In this document: positions 44,978-55,984 of the stretch, piece after piece | How the letters are laid out: each line of letters starts with the position of its first letter | How positions within the stretch are numbered: the first letter of the stretch is position 1 | NCBI GenBank assembly: GCA_030068075.1 | Contig: CM057826.1 | Span: forward strand, 77,411,312 to 77,475,311 | Direction: 5' to 3' | Source of the DNA: Paguma larvata | Taxonomy: Eukaryota > Chordata > Mammalia > Carnivora > Viverridae | Length of the DNA stretch: 64,000 bases | Program-made: the position numbers and the translations under genes | Notes under the pieces: generated by a model | The model's input: the letters and a program-made list of their open reading frames with translations, nothing else | The model's database searches: none | What the model was told of the DNA's origin: nothing

Positions 44978-45060
44978 CAAAGGCTACCCAGCTGGAAAGT
45001 AGCAAGGCCGGCTTTCATACCCGGAAAGCTCCAGAGCTAGCACCCTCCACTTCAACCCTC
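44978..45060 (-). mobile_element. MIR, right part, split by LTR
   Basis: 'caaaggctacccagctggaa' and 'caaggccggctttcataccc' continue the antisense MIR exactly where the left part (to 44615) stops. The 5 bases before the LTR (CCAAC) and after it (CAAAG, or ACAAA if the edge is one base earlier) may be a decayed target duplication. Confidence 0.74.
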
Positions 45061-45984
45061 AACTACAAACTGATGTAGACAGTGCAATGTGGTAAATGGT
45101 AATAGAGACAGGTGCAAAGTACTGTGGGCTCTGTAACTCTCATCAGAGCTCAGAAGAACTCAGCACCTCTGTGAATTCGAGTCCACAACCTCTGGCTTTA
45201 GTGGCATCTGCAGCTGGTGTGTGTAAAACTACCCAGGATGTGGTATACTACAACTAGACCAAGGCCACAGGGGAGAACAAAAGCAAAATACTTCAGTTAC
45301 TTCAGATTGTCTGGTGATCTCAGAAAAGAAGACTGTATGTACACACAAACAGACACACACACTCCTTTGCCACAGCAGTGTCCCTAGAGATTAAGTAGTT
45401 TATTCAAAAGTATCCTCTTTCCCCATCAAAACAGAAACAATTTTTTATACATGTCTGAAAACTGAAATAAAAAGAATGAAAAAAAAACTTTCTGAATGTA
45501 GAGGCCCCAGGGGACTGGGGGAAAATGACTCCAGGTAGCTCAGTGGCTGTTTCGTCCTCCTGAGCTGAGCAGCTGCCAAAACTAAGAGAACCCCAGAGGG
45601 GCCTAAGGGTCACAGAAGCAAAGAACCTTAAAGCTTCAGGGGCCTTGGGGAGCATGGTGCAAGCTCACTGGGACCGTGGCCCCACCTGCTCTGATGCCAG
45701 CCTGAGGCCCTCATCAGAGACCTGTTTTGAATCATAACACCAGTGAAGAAGAGGTATTGTTTATTTGCATTATGGTAACTTCTTGTCTTTTTGTTTTGTT
45801 TTGTTTTAACCTATTAAGCTGTAAAACTTCCAGGGGGCTATGAGAGGAAGATATGCCTTCAAAGAAGGGTACAGGAAAGATTTTTGGCTGCAGCAAGGTG
45901 CTAGAAATGTCTATCCCACCAGCATTACCTCCTGAAGCCTTGAAAGGGGCAGAAAATTAGCTTTCTTTTATCAAGGTCCCGTTA
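45061..45984. other. Unassigned sequence
   Basis: No recognised repeat. The 83-codon minus frame at 45404-45655 has no known motif. Confidence 0.38.
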
Positions 45985-46190
45985 AGGATTTTGTCCTAGG
46001 CATTATGGGATGAACTTTGTCTTATTTAAGCCTCCCAGAAAGTCCTGAGATATTATTAATCTCATTTATAAGAAGGGGAAAAAGGGTGAGGCTCTGGACA
46101 ACACTAAAGCATTTGCCGAGTATCACACAGCTAGTCAGTGGGGGCCAGAACTAAAGGTCTATCTGACCCCAAGGACCAGGAAGAGAATCC
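45985..46190 (-). mobile_element. Antisense MIR SINE
   Basis: 'ttgtcctaggcattatggga', 'agatattattaatctcattt', 'agtatcacacagctagtcag' and 'ggggccagaactaaaggtct' follow antisense MIR order. Confidence 0.74.
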
Positions 46191-46239
46191 TTTCTGAGAA
46201 AAGCAAATAGTAAGAAGAAATCCTAACAGGAAGATGAAA

Positions 46240-46860
46240 AATTAACATCTTTATTTACAGTTTATTTAATTACCTACTTATATGAGTAGGAATTAAATTC
46301 ACAAGGAAAACATTTTAAGCTTTATCAAAAGGCATACAGTGAAAAGTGAGATTCTTTCCACCCTTCTCTCAGATCCTCAGTTCCCTTAACCAAAGGCAAC
46401 TGCTAATAATAGTATGTCAAGATAGCTACACATACACAAACATATACGTGTATACATAAAGCCCCCTTCTGTTTACAAAAATGGTGGCATTGTCTGTCCT
46501 TTCTTAGATACCAAGTATATCTTGGAAAATTTCCATATTGGTATCTACAAATCTGCTTCATTCTTTTAACTGTTTTTTTGTTTTTTTTACAATTGTTAAA
46601 GAATCTATTGTATGGGTGTCTGATAATTTATTTAACTAGTCTCCTATTAAATGGACATTTAGATGGCTTCTAATCTTTTCTTATTGTAAATGATGCCATA
46701 CAAATATCCTTACATAGACTTCCTTGAATACATATGCTAGTATACTTTGGGGATACAATAGTTAAAAGTGAGATTCCTTGGTCTATAGTATGTGCATTTA
46801 AAACTTGATAGATAGAACTAAACTGCTTCTAGGAAAGTAAGCACCAAATGCGATCCTTAA
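46240..46860 (-). mobile_element. Ancient antisense L1 3' part
   Basis: 'aatttatttaactagtctcc', 'ttaaatggacatttagatgg', 'aatgatgccatacaaatatc' and 'gtgagattccttggtctata' are the reverse complement of the old L1M ORF2/3' end. Strongly diverged. Confidence 0.72.
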
Positions 46861-48480
46861 AATATATACTTAATGTCTACTTCCCTCATAGTCTCTAAAA
46901 CATTGTGTCTCCAAGTTGAAAAGAAAAGCACCCAGATGTTCACTTGCTCCTTTAAAAGTTACATACTTCCATCAGTGTGAATAAGGGGAATTTATTTATT
47001 CAAGCCTGGGCATTAGACTCCTGGAGTAAAGGAAGATTTTTGTCGCTCCTTGAACCGCAGAAGATTCTGACTAAAAGCATCTGGTCCTCCATTAGGTGAT
47101 ATTGGGCAAAGTATGAAAATAGAATAAATCCCTGAAAATAAGCAGTTGACTTTGACTAATCAGCTGAATCCACCAGGGTACTGTCAAAGCCACAGAAGTC
47201 ACTTCTGGGTATTCAAGTAACCTCACCAGCCTGCTGCATAACAGGGCCAGAGCAGGCTGTGACCTAGGAAGGAGATGCCTGCCCCAAACAGAAACATTAA
47301 AAACCTACTGTCTGCCTCTGCTTGTCGGGGTGGAAAAGGGTACAGAAGAGGAACATCAGAAACATAAGACTAAACAGAGACTGCCGAGTGTTGAATAATG
47401 TTTCCTAAATATAATGAAATGAGGGGAAAATGGATATAGCAAAAAAACAAAACGCGCTTGCAGTTATATTTTCCAATATAAAAATTTTCTAGAGTGAATA
47501 AATGCCTATTGGATTTGCAGCACTAATATCTTCATCCAGTGGTGCGGTCCAATCAAAACCATAGGATCTGGGCAGGAATCCTGGGCTTCAAAGGCTGAGA
47601 GATTGTGAAGCACACACTTTCTCTTTGTCTAAGTTTTGCTCACTTGAATTTGCTAAAAGTCTGGGTTTGACATTCTTTCAGGATGCATTACAAAATGTTC
47701 CTCTTCTGTTTGGCAATCATCTTGCTGAAGGGTTGATTGTCAACACCTGGGGAAAAGAGCCTGCGGGCATCACGGCATCACGTACTGGAAAGAACTGGGA
47801 GGAAGGGCAGTGGCTTAGATAGGCATTGAGGTGAATTGAAATGGGAGGAACTTTGTCTCCAGAGACGGGGAAGAGGCCCCAGTAGTGGCCATATTAATAA
47901 TCATTTGTAGCGTGGCTTGATTTTTAAGCTGGTGCACAAAATTTACATGACTAAAAAAAAGTAAATATGCATTGCTAACACAACACTCCAAAAATCTAAA
48001 CCAGGTGATTACCCTATAAAACTGAATATTTTAACCATTTAGGGGAGGAGCCTCCCAGCAACCAACAAAATGCCTTCTAATTACTACTTTGTTTTCTCCA
48101 ATTAGCAGAATAACAGAATAACAGAATTCTGACTAACAGAATATTGTCATGGAGTCATTGTTGGGAATTGTTTACCTCTGTTCAGATGTATTCGGATGCT
48201 TAAATGCAGGTTTCTAGGCTTGATACAAGGCTGAAAAAATGATTTCAGATGGACTTATTTCAATCCATCAGATCTGAAGCAGCCTCTAGGTCAGCTCCAC
48301 AAGCAGCTGGAGGCTATTGGATAGAATTTGCTGTTGCCCAGCCCATATCCTGTCAGCAATATATACAAGTTAACTTGATTTGCCATGTTAGCTCTACCCC
48401 TCTGAAATCTCTCCAAATCAGTCACTAATTCATTTTCAAGTATCATCCATCATGGCTCAGATGAGCCTTGGTCCATTCTT

Positions 48481-48513
48481 ATTGATTGAGTTTGATTGAC
48501 TGATTGATTGATT
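48481..48513. repeat. Imperfect (TTGA)n microsatellite
   Basis: Tetranucleotide repeats of TTGA with two imperfect units. Short and probably of slippage origin. Confidence 0.85.
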
Positions 48514-48670
48514 CTCTTATTAGTCTGTCATCTAGACAGAGAAAAAATAATTTGGAACACTCATCTTCAAATTGCATCCCAGAGGTCATTTAGCTCAATG
48601 TGGGTTTCTATGATTATCTCTCTTCCTCCATTCCACTGAGCCTTTCCTCTATTATGTGCTTCTGGTATAG

Positions 48671-48774
48671 AAAAAGGTCTCGTGAGCAAGAATGAACAAG
48701 TATTTAGGAAAAAGCAGAAAGATGAAGAAAATGTACAAGCCTTAAAAGAGGAAGTAATTAAATTGAAGTTCTAA
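48671..48774 (+). other. Weak candidate 3' terminal exon
   Basis: After a pyrimidine-containing tract ending '...tggtatag' (an acceptor-like AG at 48669-48670), one frame stays open for 33 codons and stops with TAA at 48772-48774. The residues are strongly charged with heptad-like spacing, including KNEQVFRKKQKDEENV and then ALKEEVIKLK, which reads like the end of a coiled coil. AATAAA motifs follow near 48820. A stretch this short can arise by chance, and no upstream exon is visible, so this is only a candidate. I do not recognise the protein. Confidence 0.18.
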
Positions 48775-48995
48775 TTTTACCAAATTGGTGTTCCAAGTTT
48801 TAGGTGGAATATGTTAAAAATAAATAAATAAAAGCATGTACGCTCTTAGCTCTTCTATGTTACATATCTTGAGATGACTGGGAAAATGCAAATGAGGCAT
48901 CTGATAATAAAATAATCCAATACATAAATTGAATCTATCAAAATGTTATGCTTAAGGATTTCTCTCCAACAACACTTAGGAAATACTATTACAGC

Positions 48996-49021
48996 AGTTA
49001 CATGAACTTGTTCATGTAACT
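48996..49021. repeat. Perfect 12-bp hairpin, 2-nt loop
   Basis: AGTTACATGAAC and GTTCATGTAACT are exact reverse complements separated by TT. The loop is too tight for a folded RNA stem at full pairing, so it is better seen as a near-palindrome. Confidence 0.92.
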
Positions 49022-49129
49022 ATTGAACAAGTTGTTCTAAGATCCTGCAAAGGAAATCGATGTAACCTAGAATCGATCCATGTCTTACAACAGCCTTTAG
49101 AGGTAGTAATTTCGCCTGCATGTTCTTTA

Positions 49130-49336
49130 TTTTTATTTTTTTATGTTTATTTATTTTTGAGAGACAGAATGTGAGTGGGGGAGGGGCAGAGAGAGAGGGA
49201 AACACAGAATCCAAAGCAGGCTCCAGGCTCTGAGCTGTCAGCACAGAGCCCGATGCGGGGCTCAAACTCATGAACCGTGAGATCATGATCTGAGCCGAAG
49301 TCGACTACTTAACCAACTGAGCCACCCAGGCGCCCC
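49130..49336 (-). mobile_element. Antisense CAN-SINE, cat-type
   Basis: The reverse complement is a complete cat-type SINE ending …CCACCCAGGCGCCCC at 49336. Target-site duplications CCTGCATGTTCTTTA at 49115-49129 and 49339-49353 are identical by eye. Confidence 0.96.
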
Positions 49337-49370
49337 AACCTGCATGTTCTTTAAATTAAATTTGAATCAG

Positions 49371-49584
49371 GGGCGCCTGAGTGGCTCAGTCGGTTAAGCA
49401 GCTGACTTCGGCTCAGGTCATGATCTCTCGGTGTGTGAGTTCCAGCCCCACATGAGGCTCTGTGCTGACGGCTCAGAGCCTGGAGCCTGCTTCACATTCT
49501 GTGTCTCCCTCTCTCTCTGCCCCTCCCCCACTCATGCTGTCTCTCTCTCTGTCTCAAAAATAAATAAACATTAAAAAAATAAAT
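49371..49584 (+). mobile_element. CAN-SINE, cat-type
   Basis: Head GGGCGCCTGAGTGGCTCAG, cat-type body, CT tract and A-tail. Target-site duplication AAATTAAATTTGAATCAG at 49353-49370 and 49585-49602 is identical by eye. It lies 34 bp from the preceding SINE, head to head. Confidence 0.97.
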
Positions 49585-49602
49585 AAATTAAATTTGAATC
49601 AG

Positions 49603-50844
49603 AGAGGTTTTACCCCAAACAGAAAGTAGGAATGTTTACTAAAATGAAAAATAGACCTCATCCAAATGTGTCTCTCCTAATATCTCACAAATTATATGGT
49701 TTGGCTGATTTACTTAAAGTAATAGTAGCAGTTAAGGTAAATTGTTAAGTGACTTAAAGGGATTTCAGAAGAGTAGGGCTAACCATGGCAGGCAGATATT
49801 TCCTCAGAGGTCACTTCATCCATAAGGGCCATGATACTATTTTACCTGAGCTTAGACAGGTAGATGAGAGCAAAGCCAAGACACAACTCAGATCTTCTAA
49901 CTCCTGGTTTATTTTTGGCAAACTAATGGGGCCAAAAGAAGCATTTTATAAGACTCTGAACAGTTTTCATGAACTCAAAATAGATCATTAATGCAATTTT
50001 TTAAAGGATCTTATTTTTTAGAACTAATTTGTATATTCATTTATTGATTCATTTCTTCTTCGTTTTCCCGACTAGGTCTAAAAGGTGATCTGAGGTAGTT
50101 TACAGAGATATGTGCTATGAAACAAGGTAACGGATGAATATCAACATAAGAGAAAAAAATATTTTCCGACACTTTAGAAACATTTGTTTGCCACAGGAAA
50201 ATATGTTTCCATTATAAGAAATTCTGACAATATTTTTACTAATTGAGACTAATCGCCTAATTAGTGATGCTTTATCGTCCTATTTTGTGATGAGATTCTT
50301 CCAGTCCATATTCACTTTGAGTTCTTATTACCATTATATTCCTGACTCTCATTTTAGTTTCTAGAGAAGATTGAAATCCAGACCCAAAAGCACACTAGAA
50401 ATGAGTTCTAGCCAAGATATGAATGTTAAAGGCATTAGCTAGCAGTCCTAGCACTAAAAAGTCAGTAGCTGACCCAAGAGCCTTGCAGAGGAAACTTTGA
50501 CCTTCAATCTGCCCAGCCAATGAGTGACAGCTGCTGAGGAGTTCCAGAAGTCGTGGAGGGACCTGGTACATTTCACATTTAGATAAGTTCCTGAAACTAT
50601 GGTTTTTAGGAATAAGGCTTTGTTTACAAATAGTTGTTATTTAAAATGCAATAGTTTATTTTATTTTTTTTTTTAGTTTTTTACTTTCAAGGCATGATTT
50701 ATGACCTCACTTCTTAGGCTTAGAAGACTGAAGAACAATTTTTATGCTGCCAGTAGATGAAATTGGTGCCACTGACAGAGGTGTGAATAATGTCTATAAT
50801 TTGGGGTCACAATTTTGGTTTTATACTAAATGTCTCAATTTAAA
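49603..50844. other. Unassigned sequence
   Basis: No recognised repeat. A short frame at 49785-49991 and T-runs near 50660-50680 are all that stands out. Confidence 0.38.
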
Positions 50845-51090
50845 ATTAGAAATGTTCATTCATTTTTCAAAACTTAGTTCAAATACCACCACTGAAACCC
50901 CTACGCAGATTTTACAGTGCCTTATTTTATTTCTCTATCATACTATTCTCCACACTACCTTGGAATTATGTAATATATGTTTATGTCTATTTTACTTCTT
51001 TAACTATAAATTTCTGAAAGGAAAGAGACAGGGCTTGTCTTTTACTGATAGATAGTAGACATCTAATATGTATATAATGGAAGAATATCA
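50845..51090 (+). mobile_element. L2 3' part
   Basis: 'acttagttcaaataccacca', 'ctatcatactattctccaca', 'ttgtcttttactgatagata' is the sense L2 3' order. Part of the 103-codon frame at 50744-51055 is this L2. Confidence 0.64.
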
Positions 51091-52179
51091 CCATTTTCAC
51101 AAAAATCTATATAGTGTTTCAAGTGGTTTTAATACTGTGGTAGGATCAGGAGAAAATTCCATCAGAGTATGAGGATTCCTTCTGGTAGAAGTCCAGGCTT
51201 TGGAGTCTAGCTTCAAGGTCAGAGGAGAAGACAAACAAACAGAAAAATTAAAAAATCAGTCTTCAGGGTCTCCTTAACTCCCTATGCCTTTTGTCTTCCT
51301 CTTGAGTATCTTGAAGCAATATAGAATAGTGGACATTTGTTGTTGTTGTTGTTGACCATTCTGCTTCCTTTCTTCCTTCTTGTGGTAATAGCACCCTGAT
51401 TTTGTTTTGGAGAAACTCCTCTACAGATACAGTCAGGTGTGGTTGCTTATTTAGATGCCCTGCCCTCCTCTACTCAAGGTGTGGGCACCTGACCCAAGGT
51501 AGGCTGATCAGATTCTCTCTCTGGAATACGAAAAAGTGACAAGATGACCATCCTGCATTCTTCAGTTCCTGCTTCCCAGTCCCTCAGTGGCTATACTTCC
51601 CAGTTATTCTACACCTTCTGCCTTGCCTTTCTTCTTGGTTTGAGCTTCCCCCTTGCAATAACTTCTCTGATTCAATTAGCCAGAAGTGGTTTATGTGCTA
51701 GCAACCAAAAAATGTCAACAGAAACAGTGAACTGCATATTAAAATTCTATGTCATTTAACCAAAAGCCTAGCAAGAAGGAATAACTCTGGATATCTCCAA
51801 TCTATTCATAGGCACAGTTTACTTCTTCTAGCAAACTCACTCATAGCCCAGGTAAGTATCTGAGAAATCCCAATCCCTCCTTTGAATATCCATCCTGTTC
51901 CTAAAATAACCTGTTTTCCCATTCATCCCCTAGACCAGCTCCAACATACCTTTCTAGTAAAGTAATCCAGTAAGCTTAAAGACCCTTGCAATATTCAGCC
52001 CTAACCTGCCTGTTTCTTGCTTAACCATGCATCCACTCTGCCACAAAAACATTGGCACTTTCTCATTATGAGATGTCCAAGTCAGCCATATAACATTAGC
52101 CCACTCCCAAATACTTTTTTTACCTCTTGTTCACCGGCAAACAGAAACGAAGAACCCAATTACACGACTTCTTATTTAA
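51091..52179. other. Unassigned; possible old LTR-like fragment
   Basis: The pair 'gtgggcacctgacccaaggt' / 'gctgatcagattctctctct' near 51482-51524 and 'agccagaagtggtttatgtg' near 51679-51698 resembles a mammalian interspersed repeat that I cannot name. A (TTG)n run lies at 51337-51354. Confidence 0.3.
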
Positions 52180-52405
52180 CACCTTTATAGTTCTTACTCT
52201 GCATCATGCATTATTTGAAGTGTTTTACATATGCTAACTCATTTAATCCTTCATAAAACCTCCCTAAGATAAGAACATATGAAAACATGAGGCCTAAAGA
52301 TCTTGAGGAGTTTGTCCAAAGTCTCAAAGTCCATAAAGAGCAGAATCAGGATTCAAAAGCAAGCAGTGCAGCTCCAAGTCTGTTTGAACCACCAAGCCAT
52401 GGTTT
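52180..52405 (-). mobile_element. Antisense MIR SINE
   Basis: 'tttacatatgctaactcatt', 'taatccttcataaaacctcc', 'cagaatcaggattcaaaagc' and 'agctccaagtctgtttgaac' follow antisense MIR order. The 62-codon frame at 52287-52475 overlaps it. Confidence 0.78.
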
Positions 52406-53088
52406 TGAGATGATGGGTTTATTACATGGCCAATTAAAGGGAAGGGCTAATAATATTTTAATCTGCAGCAACTGACAGAGTACATTGACATGGAAATGAT
52501 ATTAGTTCCCACATGTCGAAAACCTAAAAGCATCAAGTCAATTTAGAGTGCCCTCCAGGCCTCCTTTCTTAAACATTATGGAAACAAGCCAGAACAATTC
52601 TACCATGGTTTCCGTTTCCATTGAGAAGATTCTAATACTTTGGATGTGAAATGCCTTTCTTCTTTAATTGGTCTGAAACAGATATGTTAATTTTCTAGAA
52701 AGTACGAAAGGTAAATCTAGTGCTAACCTCTGACTCCTTGTCATACCCAGTGTTTACCACCTCTGGAGTGGGAGGGAGGTTGCTGCTACACTTGCTCAAT
52801 CACTGTTAGGCTTCTGGCTGACTTTCTAACCTCTCTCTCTTTAGTTCAAGAGAACAGGTGAAGTTAAAAATCTATCCATGGATACGAAGAGTACACTGGG
52901 GTCAGGTAGTCAAATCCTTCCTGGACATGAGGCCCCTTCTCTCTCCAGCAGGTTTGTTTGGCCATTCATAAACAATGCTTAAGGTGATTTTTATTATCTT
53001 TTTGGTGTTTCAAACTGCAACTAAAGTTTATTGTGTGATAGTCTTATTGGATTATGTACATATTTTTACTTCCCTTCCTTGAATCTTT
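52406..53088. other. Unassigned sequence
   Basis: No recognised repeat or exon. Confidence 0.4.
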
Positions 53089-53104
53089 AAAAGTTTTCTG
53101 GAAG

Positions 53105-53318
53105 AGGGGCTCCTGGGTGGCTCAGCTGGCTAAGCATCTGACTTTGGCTCAGGTCATGATCTTGCAGTTTGTGAGTGCAAGCTCCACTTGGGGCTCTGTG
53201 CTGACAGCTCAGAGCCTGAAACCTGTTTCAGATTCTGTGTCCTTTCTCCCTGCCCTTCCCCACTAGTGCTGTCTCTCCCTCTCTCAAAGATAAACATTAA
53301 ATAAATAAATAAGTAAAT
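53105..53318 (+). mobile_element. CAN-SINE, cat-type, diverged head
   Basis: Head GGGGCTCCTGGGTGGCTCAG, cat-type body, a shorter CT tract, and AAATAAATAAATAAG in the tail. Target-site duplication AAAAGTTTTCTGGAAG at 53089-53104 and 53319-53334 is identical by eye. Confidence 0.96.
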
Positions 53319-53334
53319 AAAAGTTTTCTGGAAG

Positions 53335-53919
53335 GTTATCTAAAGCAAGAATTTACATATTGAATATCTCAATTTATCTGTGAAGTAACTTCTCCTGGTA
53401 AACACTATAATCTACATAGATTTGGTTTCATGAGCACTAGAGCACTAAATACCCTGTGCTATGTAGAACACTCATGATATAACGACATACAAAGTATTGA
53501 TACCAATTTTCTAATTTTCTTAAATAAGGGTGAAATATAACTGAAAGTTAAAGTGGATATCTGCAGGAAGAGGAATTAGGAGTGAGTTTTAATTCTATTT
53601 ATACTTTCTGAGTTTACATATTGTCTACGAAGAAGATACACTTCTTGTATAAACAAACAAGGCAGTATTAGCAAGAATATTAAGTTTTACAGGGATCTTG
53701 TGGTACCAAGATCATGGTACCATGGTACCATGGTCAAACTATGCTATTTTTTCTTACTTGGTAATTAATAATAAAGGTAAAACAAGCAGAGCACTCTGCT
53801 CTTTAGTTTGAAAGTAATAAAGCAAGAAATTTGTAAACATTTACTAAAATAAGTGAAAAACTCATTTGCATCCTTATTCCATAGTTGTATTCAGACAATA
53901 AAAGAAGCACTTTACTTAT
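53335..53919. other. Unassigned sequence
   Basis: No recognised repeat apart from the palindromic GGTACC cluster at about 53701-53733. Confidence 0.4.
53713..53732. repeat. Perfect 20-bp palindrome, GGTACCAT repeats
   Basis: CATGGTACCATGGTACCATG is its own reverse complement. It is built from repeats of CATGGTAC, with one more GGTACC just upstream at 53702-53707. Slippage of a palindromic 8-mer explains it. Confidence 0.95.
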
Positions 53920-54112
53920 GAAAGTAGTCTGGTGTCAGAAGACTTAGACTGTGAATGCACATCTGCCTCCTACTGCCCACAAATGGGGTCTACCAGTTCT
54001 ATGTGCCTTAGTAATCTCAACTGCAAAATGGAAATAATAATGCCTAGTTCATAGGGCTGTGAACGTACCTAGGATAGGTTGTGGCACAGAATAGCCATCA
54101 AATAAATGTCCC
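53920..54112 (+). mobile_element. MIR SINE
   Basis: 'tctggtgtcagaagacttag', 'atgtgccttagtaatctcaa', 'aaaatggaaataataatgcc', 'tcatagggctgtgaacgtac' and 'ccatcaaataaatgtccctc' follow sense MIR order. Confidence 0.78.
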
Positions 54113-54119
54113 TCTACAC

Positions 54120-54310
54120 ATTAAAAAAGTTTACTGCACCCCTCTTCTATGTGAGTGCTTATAAAGTACAGGAACAAATACACTAGAAAACAAAGACTTA
54201 GTGCTTTCTCTCAAAGAGATTGTGATCCAGAGGAGCAGAAAGTGATTCAAATATTTATAATATTTGATATCAGGTGATATCAGATGATATGAGGTGCTAA
54301 AAGACTTTCT
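54120..54310 (-). mobile_element. L2, left part, split by an insertion
   Basis: 'ctatgtgagtgcttataaag', 'cttagtgctttctctcaaag', 'agattgtgatccagaggagc' follow the antisense L2 terminus. Its natural continuation ('gctcaggaaaggcttcactg') appears only after about 55255, so some 0.9 kb lies between. Near 54265-54296 are repeats of TGATATCAGG-type words. Confidence 0.62.
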
Positions 54311-55250
54311 GCACTTAAGTGTTTAAAAAATCTAACAAACTTAAGTTCTAAGTTCATGAAGTTCCATGGACTGTGGAACTGGATCTCAGTCGAATTGGGA
54401 TTTGTACACTTCTCTGGGGCAGGCTGGGAATAGGTGAGTATTGGTCTAAGGTATTAGCTAAGATGTCCTCTATCTTGCCTTCATTAGTTGGTCCCTGCAA
54501 ATCTCTGTTGATTCTGTTGATATTCCCTGTCAACAGTATCTTGGGGGCCAACTCTCTTTAACTCCCTTGCCCCTTTATGGTACAGGGGTCCATCCTGTGG
54601 CTCCCACAGCACACGGGGCCCCAGGAAAGTCAGCAGGACCATCCTCAGCCCTTTACCATTTCCCGGTTCCTCTCAGAGCACAAGAATATTGCCCCTGCCT
54701 TCACAGCATGCCAAGCTCTGTGGAACCTCTCTGCATGCTTCCTCAGGCCTGTCTACCTGGGTACCCTATAGCTATTTCTACTCTGGGTTCTTCTCATCTC
54801 TTTGTGCTCTATCCAGGAAAGAAAACCTAGCCTCTCTCTGTGCTCAGATTCTGTATACCTCTGAGGGATTTTTATCACTCTCCTTATTCTTGTGCTGAGC
54901 TGTAGAAAACACCAGCGAGCCTCACTCCTTTGTCAGAGGCCCACCTTGTCTACTCACGCCATGCTTTCCCCTGGCCGGAGTACTTTCTTTCTTCTGCAGC
55001 ATGGAAACTCTACTTGCTCAGCATGTCTTTTGCTGGCAATCGGTTTATCTATGCCCTTTGCCTTTTTCATTCCCTTAAGGGCCCAGACTTTTGATACTTA
55101 AAATGCAAGAAAAGACTATGTCATCTTTCTCTATCAATGCATTAAAAATGCAATTCTGAAGCTGAGTCTGGGGTGACAAATAAAACCTATCAGTTAATCT
55201 TTGAAAACTCCTCTCTCATCACAGAACACAGAGACTAAGACAACGCAAAG
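54311..55250. other. Unidentified ~0.9-kb block inside L2
   Basis: Clearly richer in G and C than its surroundings, with CT-rich + strand segments and overlapping short + and - frames (for example 54354-54551 minus, and 54567-54830 and 54892-55101 plus). I recognise no protein motif. L2 sequence on both sides fits one element, so this block is probably an insertion. An LTR element or another transposon is possible; no ends are defined. Confidence 0.4.
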
Positions 55251-55425
55251 GCAGAAAATGCCTAACTCAGCTGAGGCGCTCAGGAAAGGCTTCACTGTGA
55301 AGGCCCAACCAGACCTAAGTCTCTGAGGATGACTCAGAGCTCAGCTACACGGTCAGACAAGGGGAAGGTCATTCTACACAAAGGGAAGAATATGTGCAAA
55401 GTGACAGTGTTACATGAATCAGGAG
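55251..55425 (-). mobile_element. L2, right part
   Basis: 'gctcaggaaaggcttcactg', 'gtctctgaggatgactcaga' and 'agaatatgtgcaaagtgaca' follow the antisense L2 blocks after those at 54120-54310. Confidence 0.66.
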
Positions 55426-55474
55426 TTAAATTTATCTCCCACAATCATCTAAACCATATAAACCACATCTCATT

Positions 55475-55620
55475 TTGAGAATGGAATAAGCGCCACCATA
55501 AGTGTTTGAGTTGGAAGTTACTTTAGGAATTATGTAATCTAATACCTGCATATCAGAGATAAGGACATTGAAGGCCCAAATGATGACTTTTAATCCATAA
55601 TTCAAACACAAATGAAACAA
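55475..55620 (-). mobile_element. Antisense MIR-type SINE (MIR3/MIRc-like)
   Basis: 'tactttaggaattatgtaat', 'ctaatacctgcatatcagag' and 'acattgaaggcccaaatgat' match the antisense form of the MIR variant with 'accttagagatcatctagtc'. Weak. Confidence 0.55.
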
Positions 55621-55782
55621 AATTTAGCCTCCCACTTCTACCTCCAGAAGGAAGCCCTACTCTCAATTTACCATTGTAGATATCTTCTTTGGCCAAAATT
55701 AATCATTGAGCATATCAATACTTTTAACAAGCTTAGCAGTGAGTTCTTCATCAAGGTTGAGGGGAAAAAGTTACTCTCCAAT

Positions 55783-55860
55783 AACTCTAATATCCATGCT
55801 TTTAGCCACTACAATTTCTCCTCATGCTATTATTCAGTCTTCAAATATATTATAAATATA
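55783..55860. repeat. Local duplication A, first copy
   Basis: Matches 56095-56180 in the same direction: both run from AACTCTAAT through CCATGCTTTTAGCCACTACA and CATGCTATTATTCAG to TATATTATAAATATA. The second copy has a short extra piece ('caccac'). Part of the unit is the end of a MIR. Confidence 0.88.
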
Positions 55861-55870
55861 TTTTATTTGT

Positions 55871-55943
55871 AAGTGTAAGTTGTATTTCATATTTGGGCTT
55901 TTTACCAGGAGGTTGTATAAACAATATTTAAGTTTGATTAGCT
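55871..55943. repeat. Local duplication B, first copy
   Basis: A 73-bp unit repeated at 56639-56711 in the same direction with four mismatches by hand. It includes TATTTCATATTTGGGCTTTT and ends TTTAAGTTTGATTAGCT. In this copy it follows duplication A directly. Confidence 0.95.
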
Positions 55944-55984
55944 GTATTAGCTCCCTTAAGACTTATAATATATCTCCAAGGTAT

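Larger units (their letters stand above)
46861..49114. other. Unassigned sequence
   Basis: About 2.25 kb with no recognised transposon, the longest such stretch here. It contains a TTGA microsatellite (48481-48513), a candidate terminal exon (48671-48774) and a short perfect hairpin (48996-49021), each listed separately. Confidence 0.4.

Noticed and set aside
50744..51055. 103-codon + frame
   Set aside because: Its second half is an L2 3' end and the first half has no feature.
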